Assembly (NCBI GenBank): GCA_963803295.1
Contig: CAWDMC010000008.1
Span: 9,140 to 73,139, forward strand
Length of the DNA: 64,000 bases
From: CAWDMC01 sp963803295
Lineage (GTDB): Bacteria; Acidobacteriota; Terriglobia; UBA7540
Direction: 5' to 3'
This document shows, in pieces, positions 9,137-17,733 of this stretch. Made by a program: the position numbers and the translations under genes. Every line of letters begins with the position of its first letter. The first letter of the stretch is position 1. The notes beneath the pieces are model-generated. The model did no database searches. It was not told the origin of the DNA and saw only the letters and a program-made list of their open reading frames with translations.

Positions 9137-10476
9137 CGTCGCTCCTCTGCCGCGAAGAGCGATTCCGGGACGCGGGTGCAGCCAGTGAGCAGGTCATTCA
9201 TGAGACCGGACTTGACGTATCGCATTTTCTCCAGGGTTAAGTCCTCCACCTGCCGGTAACTATCAATCGTCGACCACAGGGCAACCATCTTTTCCTGTTC
9301 AACTATGGGGGGACGAGCTACGGGAAGAAGCGCGAGCTTCTCTTGCGTCAGATGGGCAATGCTTGTTTGGGAGGTCAGATTGACAAACCCCCCACACTCC
9401 GAGGTGCGCCGCATGAAAGCAACCATGTACTCAGGCAAAATGAGATTTCCGAGCGCCCGGAGACGGTGGATCGCCTTCTGGAAATAACATTCAGCCACTT
9501 CGCCCCGCCATATCGCGGTTCTCCCAACTTCGCCACCTTCACAGACTAAAAGGTCACCAACACGAAGTGCGTACCTGAGCCTCTCAGCCGGAGTGAAATC
9601 CATGTGTTCGAGGTCACGGCAATTTACCTGATCCCAGAGTACGTGCCGATTCGCCAGATACGGCCTGGCTGAAGTGCCCGCTCTTGCTCGAGGGCTGAGC
9701 ATTTTTCCCAGTTGCATTTCGAATAAGATTCCGAGGGGCTCGACCTTCCACTCCCTGGGCATACGCCCGATAGCCGATTCCTGGAACTGTTCGGGATGAG
9801 CCAAGAGGTCGCGCAGTTGACCGTTTGCGTCGAGGCCGCGAGTGAGCAGGTCATGTACGAGGCCGGCACGCACCTGCTTGAGCTTCGCAATCACCGCCTC
9901 CGTGTTCCTTATAGCCTCGTCTACTGAACGAAGTATCGCCCCGACCGCTTTCTGCTCATGCGGTTGCGGAAGATAGGCTGGTGCCCTCTGGACACTTGCA
10001 AGAGGCAAGCCGTAACGCGTCAACCCGTTTGCCTGCCTGCCGAAATACCGAGCCAAGCGGCTGTGACCCATTTGCTTTGCCAGAAATGTAGGATCGACTT
10101 CGTCAGGGTTCGGCCGTATCAGGGCCAAGTGGTAGCCGCAAACGAGGTTATAGGGAACGTGATCGACGACGGCGGCGACACCGATGTCATCTGGCGTTTC
10201 CGAGTCCTTCGTGATAATCACATCACCGATCTGGAGGCTGAATCGCTCGATCTCGGAATCTGTTGCGGAGGCTCGCATGAAATCCAAATCATCCGAGATG
10301 TAAGAATTGTTGTAAACGTCCGTATAGTTGCACAGCCGAACCGGTTCCTCGGAGGCGTGATTAAGCTTATCTACGCTGCTGAACCGAATGTCCGCAACCT
10401 GTCCCAGCGGCACATCCCGCCAGTCATTCGGACAACAGGATGTCCTGGCTCTCGGCGTCAATAAATCACCGGTCAT
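9133..10476 (-). CDS. hsdS: Type I restriction specificity subunit S
   Basis: A 447-residue target-recognition subunit. It has two target-recognition domains, each followed by a conserved helical spacer: LPQPHEQKAVGAILRSVDEA after the first and PPIVEQEKMVALWSTID after the second. This is the usual two-half layout for a bipartite recognition sequence. The start overlaps hsdM by 11 bp and the end overlaps hsdR by 4 bp. The recognition sequence cannot be predicted from this alone. No inverted-repeat shuffling sites or spare hsdS copies are nearby. Confidence 0.95.
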   Translation of the reverse strand: MTGDLLTPRARTSCCPNDWRDVPLGQVADIRFSSVDKLNHASEEPVRLCNYTDVYNNSYISDDLDFMRASATDSEIERFSLQIGDVIITKDSETPDDIGVAAVVDHVPYNLVCGYHLALIRPNPDEVDPTFLAKQMGHSRLARYFGRQANGLTRYGLPLASVQRAPAYLPQPHEQKAVGAILRSVDEAIRNTEAVIAKLKQVRAGLVHDLLTRGLDANGQLRDLLAHPEQFQESAIGRMPREWKVEPLGILFEMQLGKMLSPRARAGTSARPYLANRHVLWDQVNCRDLEHMDFTPAERLRYALRVGDLLVCEGGEVGRTAIWRGEVAECYFQKAIHRLRALGNLILPEYMVAFMRRTSECGGFVNLTSQTSIAHLTQEKLALLPVARPPIVEQEKMVALWSTIDSYRQVEDLTLEKMRYVKSGLMNDLLTGCTRVPESLFAAEERR

Positions 10477-13117
10477 ATCCGAGCTCCCCCAGCGTAGCTA
10501 GCAGCCGAGTCGCTACCTCCTCACGCTCCCGGCCGATGGCACCAAGCGGCTTAGAGTACTTCTGCCAAAGCCCGCCAACCAGTTCGGTTAGCGTCGCGCG
10601 TTTTTCACTCACAGCCGCATCAAGGCCACTTTGGACATCTCGAGCGAACAGTTCGAGCACCGTCGTGCGCCTCTGCTCTTCTGTCAGCGCATTGCATCGA
10701 GTTTTCAATTCATTCACGAACGCGGCAGTCAGATCGCGATAGCGCGCTCGGGCCTCGGCGGAAGCCTTCTTGATCTGCTCATACGGTGCCAGCAAAGCTT
10801 CGATTTCCGCAAGTTTGTCGAGAACCGGATTCAACACCGCTCGGGTTTCGTCGGCAAGTCGCTGGTCGGCATCTGTCGCGCGCGCCTTCGCGGCGGCTTT
10901 CTCCAATTTCGCAAGTCGCTTCAGGGACTCCAAGTTCTCCGCCTTCAGTTCCCGAGTTTGCCGCTCCAAATCCTTCGCATAATTCCAGTTCGCTAATTCT
11001 TCCTCATCTGCCTCCTCCGGCGGGTTGCTCTGCTCGAACGTGTCCTTCTCGCCTTTAAGCCGGGCGACTTCGGCCCGGGCCTGGGCGATCTGGTCGAGGT
11101 AATCCGCCATGGTCCGCCGGACAAGCCTATGTCCGAAGGGATCAAACGCCGGGCCCGCAGCTTCGTCGTCCTCCACTGCATCAGCGATCGCGTCAACCCA
11201 TCCGTCGATCACGCCGAGAAAGCCGTTTTCCAACAGCGTCTTGAAATCGGGTAGGGTTTCGTTCCACCAACTAGCGATGACGCCGGCCAACTTGAAGCGA
11301 TCCAGCACCCGGAGCGCCAGGAGTGCCGCCACAAAGGACTCCAGGAATTCTCGGCGGACCGCGTTCAAGTTACGACGCGTTGGCAGCTCTGCAACTTCCG
11401 GCGCGTGGGCGCTCCACCATCCGGAAAACTCCTCTTTGAGTTGCCCAGCACGCTCCTGCACGCCAGCATCATTCTCGACAAGCGGGCGGATTTCGGATTT
11501 GTCATGTATCTCCGGCCGAAAGTCGTGATAGCGGGAGTCATTCTCCCGAAGCGCGAAGACTTGCCTCGGGTCAAATGCAAGCGCGGCGAAGAGTTCGCGC
11601 TGCGAGTCCACTTCGGCCGCGGGCACGCCACCCAACAAATGCGCCCGCACGTCGTGGGACTCCGGGGGCGGCGAGTTGTCCACATAGCGGCGAATGTTCA
11701 GATTGTAATCATTCACTGGTTCCACGATCGCGGACAAAGGAACGCGGCGCGCGTAACAGTTTACGTCTTCAAAGCGCTCGAATGTCGAAGCGATCTTTTC
11801 GATGTGCTCGGGACGGAGATAATTCTGCGCCCGGCCGGCATAGAATTCTGCGTCAGCATTGATGAAGAGAATGTGGCCACGCCGTACCTCCGCCTTGTTC
11901 GGATTGGGAGCCCGGCCGCTCAGATTCGGACGCATCACCAGGATGCAGGCTGGTATCCCCGCTCCGTAGAACAGGTTGGGCGGAAGGCCGACAATCGCCT
12001 CGATCAGGTCCTGGTCGATGAACTTCTTGCGAATCTCTTTCTCCGCCCCTCCGCGGAAAAGGACGCCGTTCGGCATCACCGTTGTCACAATGCCACCGGG
12101 CTTGCACACTGCCAGCATATGCTGAGCGAACATCAGATCGGCCTTTTTGCCCGTCGTCGGGCACCAACCCCAACGGAAGCGTTCGGGGAACTCCATGTTA
12201 GTCCGGCTATAATTCTGGCTGAACGGCGGATTGGCAATCACGCGATCGAAGCGTTCCAGCTCGCCACCTTCCCGGTGAAGAGGATGGAGCAGTGTATCCT
12301 CGTGTTGGATGTCGGCTCCCGAGATGCCATGCAGGAGCATGTTTAGCTTACAAATCGACCAAGCCGCAGCGTCGTTCACCTGGCCGCAGAGCCGAAGGTT
12401 CGATACATCGCCGCCTGATTGCTCGACATACTCTCGGCTGATGATCAACATGCCGCCCGAACCGCATGTTGGGTCATAAACGCTCATCCCAGGCTTCGGC
12501 TGGAGCAGCCGCACCATCAGCCGGATTACGTCCCGCGGGGTGTAGAAGTCGCCGCCCTTCTTCCCGGCTGACTCGGCGAACATATTGATAAGGAATTCAT
12601 AGGCCGCTCCGAGCAGATCCGTGAATTGGAAGTCTTCGTTCCGAAGACGGTAGCGGCTGAAGTGGCGCACCAGGTCTTTGCAGGCCTCATCCGAAACCAC
12701 GCGCCTGTTGGCCTGCACGCGCATAAACTGGATGTGATCTAAGACATGTTCAAGGCTCGAATTGTGCTCCGTCAGCGCGCCAAGTGCCTTGTCGAGCACT
12801 CCGCCGTAGGGTTCTGTGGCGTCGTTCAGTTTGCCCTGCAGGTACGGCCAGCGGGCGCGCTCGGGGACGAAAAACGAATCGTAGTAGTCAGGGTTCTCGC
12901 CGTAATCTGCTTCCGCCTGCTCCGGGGGAATCCCTTGTGCGATCTTGTCCTGTACCACGCCATCGTGCTCGCCCTGCCAAACGTCGGAGCACCGCTTCAG
13001 GAACAGCATCCCGAAGATGTAATCCTTGTACGTTGCCGCATCCAGACCCTCCTGGCGTAGCCGATCAGCGGCAGAGTAAAGATGGCGTTCAAGCTTTGCA
13101 AGCGATAGTTTCGGCAT
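10466..13117 (-). CDS. hsdM: Type I restriction N6-adenine methylase subunit M, long form
   Basis: An adenine methylase with the N-terminal helical domain (YKDYIFGMLFLKRCSD), SAM motif I DPTCGSGG (215-222) and catalytic NPPF (296-299), plus the GGDFYTPRDVIRLMV signature. The start is set at MPKLSLAKLERHLY (ATG at 13117), where the family alignment begins, rather than 25 residues upstream. At 883 residues it is much longer than a typical ~500-residue HsdM. The extra ~380 C-terminal residues are helical with coiled-coil-like, charged stretches around residues 650-780. The gene is intact. Confidence 0.95.
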   Translation of the reverse strand: MPKLSLAKLERHLYSAADRLRQEGLDAATYKDYIFGMLFLKRCSDVWQGEHDGVVQDKIAQGIPPEQAEADYGENPDYYDSFFVPERARWPYLQGKLNDATEPYGGVLDKALGALTEHNSSLEHVLDHIQFMRVQANRRVVSDEACKDLVRHFSRYRLRNEDFQFTDLLGAAYEFLINMFAESAGKKGGDFYTPRDVIRLMVRLLQPKPGMSVYDPTCGSGGMLIISREYVEQSGGDVSNLRLCGQVNDAAAWSICKLNMLLHGISGADIQHEDTLLHPLHREGGELERFDRVIANPPFSQNYSRTNMEFPERFRWGWCPTTGKKADLMFAQHMLAVCKPGGIVTTVMPNGVLFRGGAEKEIRKKFIDQDLIEAIVGLPPNLFYGAGIPACILVMRPNLSGRAPNPNKAEVRRGHILFINADAEFYAGRAQNYLRPEHIEKIASTFERFEDVNCYARRVPLSAIVEPVNDYNLNIRRYVDNSPPPESHDVRAHLLGGVPAAEVDSQRELFAALAFDPRQVFALRENDSRYHDFRPEIHDKSEIRPLVENDAGVQERAGQLKEEFSGWWSAHAPEVAELPTRRNLNAVRREFLESFVAALLALRVLDRFKLAGVIASWWNETLPDFKTLLENGFLGVIDGWVDAIADAVEDDEAAGPAFDPFGHRLVRRTMADYLDQIAQARAEVARLKGEKDTFEQSNPPEEADEEELANWNYAKDLERQTRELKAENLESLKRLAKLEKAAAKARATDADQRLADETRAVLNPVLDKLAEIEALLAPYEQIKKASAEARARYRDLTAAFVNELKTRCNALTEEQRRTTVLELFARDVQSGLDAAVSEKRATLTELVGGLWQKYSKPLGAIGREREEVATRLLATLGELGYDR

Positions 13118-13233
13118 CGTCGAACTCTCATTATGTCGGCGGCGCAGAGCGAGCCCCGCCCCGCGCAGCGCGGCGATAATTGTCGCACACAAACTCCCTG
13201 CATGTTAACCGGCAGTCATCCCGCCCTTGCGAT

Positions 13234-14829
13234 TCACAGATGGCGGATAGCAAAACGAGCCAACGAATCGATCGCCCGACCCAGCGCCCATGTGGGGACA
13301 AACTTAAACGATTTCGCGACCGAAGGCACATCGTAACCGGAAAGACCCAACACCAGGCTGCCGAGCGCGCAGTTCGCAATCCTCACGAAGCGGCGTGTCT
13401 TCAGGAATCTTCTCTCATTCTGAATGGGCATCTCCTCAAGGATCTCGCGCCGCTGCTCCGGATTGAGAAACTCTCGATACGGCTCAAGCCCACTTCGGAA
13501 CCGCCGCAAATTGTCACGGAATTCACTCGTGGTAGTTCGGGGAAGATACCAGACATTGAAGAAGACCAAAAACAGCCCGTATCCGATCAGGATGGCACTG
13601 TATGTCTTTCCATTTAATTGGACTGCGGTGGTGGAAAGCAATACGCCGCCGGTGACTCCTAGCGTTGTAAAAACTGATTTCCGCAGCGACTCATTCAGCT
13701 CGTTCAGAAATTTGTGCAGCGACTCTGCGGCGCTATTCGTGTAGTGGGATACTTCTTTACCTAACTCAAAAAAGTCCTTGAGCTTTTCCTGGACAAACCC
13801 AGCATAGTTGGCTTTTGCCGAAGACAGAATCTCGGGCAGCCACAGTTCCAGTGACCGCAGATTCATCGCGGGGTCAGGCCCCAGGTGCTGAGTTACCAAG
13901 TTTCGTGAAATCGTGAGCGCGGCACTCGGATGCGGAACGTCTCGATAAATCCACGAGTACAAGTCGTCACACCCGTCCGCAGTTGCCTCGTTCAAGAGTG
14001 CGCTCCCATTGACTGTAATTTGGCGCTTACTCACCCCCCAAAAAGTCAATTGCGCTTGTCGGCCATCGAGCCCCGAAACGTTGGCAATCGCGAAGAGGCT
14101 CAATGCGCCCTTAAGTGAACGCAGCCATGCGCCGAGCTCAGCCAGATCACCGGAGGCTTGGGTGAACTCGAAGTATTCCGGCAGATATACTCTATCGATT
14201 CCCTGCCATGCACATTCTCGCTGAATCATTTCCACTCCTTTCGCTGCGTCCGCGAAAGCCGGGGCCGAATACCCCACATCCTTGAGATGTGCCCAATCGG
14301 TCACACTAAGAAACGGCCCATCAAAAAATACCTCCCGATCGAAAAGAACGAATATTGTCTTCCTATCCTGGTCAGGGAATAGTGCGAGGAATTGGTCTTT
14401 AAGCGGGAGATGTCGCTTTCTGAACAGAGTGGATAGCTGGAATATCGGGAAAACCCTGAATTGCTCTCTATCTAAACCCGCAGCCCCAGCTACACCCTGC
14501 TTGAGAATTGTCACGCTCAGGTCGGCTGTCCAAGGCTCCTGTAAAGGCTCGGCATCCGCAACATAGCCTCGAAGCCGATCCTTCCAATTTGGCTCTTGCG
14601 AGGCTATACGGTGAGACGGCAAAGAAGAGATGTCCAGGTACGTCTTTTGCAGCTCGGGACTGACGATGGCACTTGCCGCTTCGATCTTCGCGTAATCCAG
14701 ACTCCGTACGGCGGCTCGCCCAAGTGTTGTCTCAACCCGAAAATGCTCATAATCCTCCGAAAGGCGGGGTTCAAGGCCGCCCGACACCGCCCGATAGGCC
14801 TCAATAAGCCTTGGCGTCAGCATTTGCAT
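13234..14829 (-). CDS. Uncharacterised membrane-associated protein next to NdpA
   Basis: A 531-residue protein that I do not recognise. The first ~380 residues are soluble-looking and contain a stretch that could be an alpha/beta fold (KTIFVLFDREVFFDGPFL and onward). Two hydrophobic segments follow at about 385-405 and 410-430, separated by a short turn, so both ends should face the same side. A basic tail of about 100 residues follows, with a weaker hydrophobic patch (NCALGSLVLGLSG). The ATG lies 2 bp after the NdpA-like stop, so the two genes are very probably co-translated. The 3' end is 116 bp from hsdM on the same strand. The soluble-sensor plus membrane-anchor build next to restriction genes suggests defence, but only by context. 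Confidence 0.75.
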   Translation of the reverse strand: MQMLTPRLIEAYRAVSGGLEPRLSEDYEHFRVETTLGRAAVRSLDYAKIEAASAIVSPELQKTYLDISSLPSHRIASQEPNWKDRLRGYVADAEPLQEPWTADLSVTILKQGVAGAAGLDREQFRVFPIFQLSTLFRKRHLPLKDQFLALFPDQDRKTIFVLFDREVFFDGPFLSVTDWAHLKDVGYSAPAFADAAKGVEMIQRECAWQGIDRVYLPEYFEFTQASGDLAELGAWLRSLKGALSLFAIANVSGLDGRQAQLTFWGVSKRQITVNGSALLNEATADGCDDLYSWIYRDVPHPSAALTISRNLVTQHLGPDPAMNLRSLELWLPEILSSAKANYAGFVQEKLKDFFELGKEVSHYTNSAAESLHKFLNELNESLRKSVFTTLGVTGGVLLSTTAVQLNGKTYSAILIGYGLFLVFFNVWYLPRTTTSEFRDNLRRFRSGLEPYREFLNPEQRREILEEMPIQNERRFLKTRRFVRIANCALGSLVLGLSGYDVPSVAKSFKFVPTWALGRAIDSLARFAIRHL

Positions 14830-14831
14830 CT

Positions 14832-15854
14832 TCAGCTCACGACCTGGTACGTTCGACTTCGCATCTGCACAATCGTCACTTCCGGGTCATCAGGGTCGCG
14901 CGTTGTTCGGAAGAAGCCTGGGTCTTCAAGGTCAGCCTCCTTTATTTTGATCTCTGCTTTGTCCAAGCGAATCTTCCGGGTTCTCAGAAAGCGTGCTGCC
15001 GTATCATGGTCAACGGTGAATTCTGTGTCTAGCCCCTTCTCAGCGAAATAATCCAACAACTCATTTGCCCGTGCGGGCGTTGCGACATGAGCACGTGCGA
15101 ATTCTTCGACATTGATCTGCCGCGAACGCAATGCGGCATCGCAAGCCTTCATCAGATCTGTTGCCTCTTGAGGTGCGATTTCATTTTCCTTAAGCTTCTG
15201 ATTAACCCAGTTGCGGAAATGTGTGTAGAACTCCTTTGTCCTGATTGTGTCGTCTTTGCAAAAACGGCAGCGCAAAAACTGCTTTTGAAAGAAGTTCGCC
15301 ACCTCGTCGGTCCGCGATTGCATATCAAGAATCAAAATTTCGGGGACCGAATCGCCGGTGGATCTTCGGATAAACGCAAACTTCTGCAGGTGCCCCTGGG
15401 GGTCAGGCAGTGCATGCCCTTCAGGAACGAAGTCAACTGACTGTCCGACTTGTGCTCGAAAGATTGGATGCGGGTCCATTTTTAGAATTGCTAGGAATCT
15501 GTAATTCTCGTCGCTGTTCTTGCAGAGGCAAACCGCAAGGAAACCTGGATCGATATTTCGGTTGGCGCCCATGCATTCATAGAGTGCGTCTGCGACCTTC
15601 CCGCTCTCCTCTGCAAAAACCGAGGGGCGTGAGAGAATCTTTCGGCAGGAGACTGCGACGCCACCCAGCGGTTCCTCGAAAACTGCAGCGCGGGGCCGCT
15701 GGAGCATCGAGCACTTGCGTAAGTGCCCAGTCATGAAATCTCCCACCTCGGTGGAAAAAGGCTTGGCCTCACGTGAAATTACCTTCTTCCCTTCCAAGTG
15801 GTCAAGCTCATGGGCGATCAATTTCTCGAGCGTTATGTTCTTAAGCCTACGCAT
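14832..15854 (-). CDS. NdpA/YejK-like nucleoid-associated protein
   Basis: A 340-residue relative of the 37-kDa nucleoid-associated family. The C-terminal segment reads ELLDYFAEKGLDTEFTVDHD, then a Lys/Arg-rich beta strand, and ends with RSRTYQVV, which parallels the C-terminal third of E. coli YejK as I know it. The N-terminus (ITLEKLIAHELDHLEGKK) fits the family start. ATG at 15854 is preferred for that reason; another ATG 114 bp upstream is possible. In this family the protein binds the nucleoid. Its pairing with a membrane protein rather than solo genome context is unusual. The call rests on remembered family features rather than an alignment. Confidence 0.7.
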   Translation of the reverse strand: MRRLKNITLEKLIAHELDHLEGKKVISREAKPFSTEVGDFMTGHLRKCSMLQRPRAAVFEEPLGGVAVSCRKILSRPSVFAEESGKVADALYECMGANRNIDPGFLAVCLCKNSDENYRFLAILKMDPHPIFRAQVGQSVDFVPEGHALPDPQGHLQKFAFIRRSTGDSVPEILILDMQSRTDEVANFFQKQFLRCRFCKDDTIRTKEFYTHFRNWVNQKLKENEIAPQEATDLMKACDAALRSRQINVEEFARAHVATPARANELLDYFAEKGLDTEFTVDHDTAARFLRTRKIRLDKAEIKIKEADLEDPGFFRTTRDPDDPEVTIVQMRSRTYQVVS

Positions 15855-16374
15855 GGATACCCCCAACCAGCACTCAGGATACGCAGACACCGAGGCAACA
15901 GTGAGTAACTGCCGACTTCCCAGTCCCTTTTGAGGTCCCTCGCCAACTTGCTGACCGAGCATCGGCACGTGTTCGTCCTAAATACCGAGCGCCAGACCTC
16001 CCCAAATCTTTGAGCCGCCGACCGGCAGCCATCGATCACGCCATTGAGAGCACCTAAAGTATCACGTTGTCGCTCGAACTCTGCCCAGTCTAGCATATTC
16101 GCTTTTCATTCGCCACCTCCAGCAAATCAGAAAAATCAGGGAAATCAGGGGAAAATCAGGGAGCCCCACGACAAACAAACTTCATCGGGCGCACTGCTCT
16201 GAGGTCCGCCTGTGCTTTCCCTGGTCACCCTCCTTTTCTAACGCCTCTGCTTCTTGCAGCCACGGCGAGTTGGGAAAAACTCCTGCGCGCTGGCGGCACG
16301 GCGGGCTCCTGCTTTATCGCAACTGCGACACCCTACCGGTTTTGGTTCCTCCGGAAAAATCAAAAAGCGCGATT
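15855..16374. other. Intergenic spacer left of the Tn7-like element
   Basis: 520 bp without a convincing gene. It should hold the promoter of the leftward NdpA-hsd operon. A run of imperfect AAAATCAGGG units, four copies with a period of about 10-11 bp, lies at 16124-16162. The right border is the Tn7-like left end. Confidence 0.5.
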
Positions 16375-16498
16375 TGTGACTTGAAGCATCATTTGGCCGT
16401 TTTTGAACCATCGTTTGGCCGCTGACTATGGCGTAAGTCCTTTAGATTCCGACGTACGCCAAAATGCCCGATCCAGGGGTTTGAACCATCGCTTGGCC
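16375..16498 (+). repeat. Tn7-like left end with three transposase sites
   Basis: Terminal TGTGAC at 16375, then 17-bp sites at 16382-16398, 16404-16420 and 16482-16498, all in one orientation. About 60 of the outer 70 bp match the reverse complement of the right end. Confidence 0.88.
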
Positions 16499-16659
16499 GT
16501 AAGTACAGAATCGGAAATATCCCGGCGGCGGCGGTGCCATTAATCGAGACTTGCAGGCATGATCGCCAGGGCGTGGCAATGTGCTATCAGGCGTGACGAC
16601 TTCAGTAAGGTACACCTGGACACAATCTGTGCAGGAAGGGCGACCCCTGAGCGCGTCAA

Positions 16660-17322
16660 TCATTCGCGAAGGGCCATTCTGAGGAGGGAACGATTAACCT
16701 GCAAATGCAAACCGCCGTTGTAGTCGATGAAGCCCAGCTTCCTGAACTTGTTCATAAAGGAGCTCACCCTAGGCCGGCTGGCGCCAACCATCTGCGACAG
16801 AGTCTCCTGACTGATCCTCGGAATTACAGGCTGAGGTTTGCCCTCTTGACCAAAGTTGGCAAGCAGCAAGAGCACGCGGGCGAGCCGCTTCTCGGTTGAA
16901 TTGAAAAGCTGATCTACTAGGTCTTCTTCGACTCGAACGGTGCGAGCCAGCGTGTATGACACGAAGCGGTCGGCAAACTCGGCGTCCTGGTGAAGCAGGC
17001 GCACGACCGCGTCTTTCTCAAAGCAAAATACGGTCGAATGCCCCAAGGAGGCTGCGCTCGCCATGCGAAGAGGGTGCCCCGCTACCAAGCTGCTTTCGCC
17101 AAAGAACTGACCAGGCTCAACCACACCAATGACGGCTTCTTTGCCGCGCTTGGATATGACTGTGACTTTGACTTTGCCCTTTTGAAGGTAAAACACCGCA
17201 TCAGCCGGATCCCCTTGCGAGAAAATACGTTGCCGGTTACGGAATTCATGAGCGGACTTTCCATTCTGGAGCTTTTCCAGGAAATCGTCCGGAGCGGCGG
17301 ACTCGGTCGGTTTGCGTGCCAT
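16660..17322 (-). CDS. Crp/Fnr-family transcription regulator
   Basis: A 220-residue regulator. The N-terminal cyclic-nucleotide-binding jelly-roll is visible (RIFSQGDPADAVFYLQKGKV, GQFFGESSLVAG), then a dimer helix. A C-terminal winged helix follows with the recognition region ISQETLSQMVGASRPRVSSF. The start is set at MARKPTE (ATG at 17322) because GGAAGG lies just upstream. The Arg/Ser pair of true cAMP-binding Crp is not clear in the pocket, so the ligand is unknown. It lies inside the transposon between the left end and tniQ, in the usual cargo position, and is the only cargo gene. It could regulate the element or be carried DNA. Confidence 0.88.
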   Translation of the reverse strand: MARKPTESAAPDDFLEKLQNGKSAHEFRNRQRIFSQGDPADAVFYLQKGKVKVTVISKRGKEAVIGVVEPGQFFGESSLVAGHPLRMASAASLGHSTVFCFEKDAVVRLLHQDAEFADRFVSYTLARTVRVEEDLVDQLFNSTEKRLARVLLLLANFGQEGKPQPVIPRISQETLSQMVGASRPRVSSFMNKFRKLGFIDYNGGLHLQVNRSLLRMALRE

Positions 17323-17733
17323 AAAGCACCTTCCAGTGAGGTTGAGTCTTCCAACCTGCACCCAAGGACCCGATGCCCAGGGTCGATCTTAGTACGGACG
17401 AGCGTCGGGCGCAATGGCACCGGGTCTGCCCTATTTTCGCGCCAGCCGAGACTCATTTTCCAGTGATTGCGAGGTGTTGCCCAAAGGGGAAATTCTGTCC
17501 CTTGGCGTTCTTTGTGATGACGGATCTTATACTTGGCTCCCTTTCAATTCCCTGGGGGCGGCGGCGTTTCCGCGCCGGCAGCAGAAGCTGCGACCCTCGG
17601 GCGGCTCACGCACAATTCCATGATGTACCCGCGGCTCGAATCACGATTGTGTGGACAGGATGTTCCCGGTTACCTTCACTCCACATCAGCGAGCAGTCAA
17701 GCGGGCGCCATAGACCGGGGACCGGACTGCGGC
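17323..17733. other. Intergenic spacer inside the Tn7-like element
   Basis: About 410 bp between the Crp/Fnr gene and the end of tniQ. It contains the upstream region of the Crp/Fnr gene. I see no Fnr-type palindrome, no CRISPR-like repeat and no convincing ORF. Confidence 0.45.

Noticed and set aside
11405..12346. 313-codon plus-strand frame opposite hsdM
   Set aside because: It is the complement of conserved methylase motifs, so it is a GC-driven shadow.
2796..13117. DISARM-type defence system
   Set aside because: The SNF2-like helicase could be compared with DrmD, but no DrmA/DrmB/DrmC genes are present. The neighbours form an ordinary type I restriction locus.
16124..16162. Tandem AAAATCAGGG units as a CRISPR or iteron array
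   Set aside because: Only four imperfect, very short units without spacers and without a replication gene nearby.
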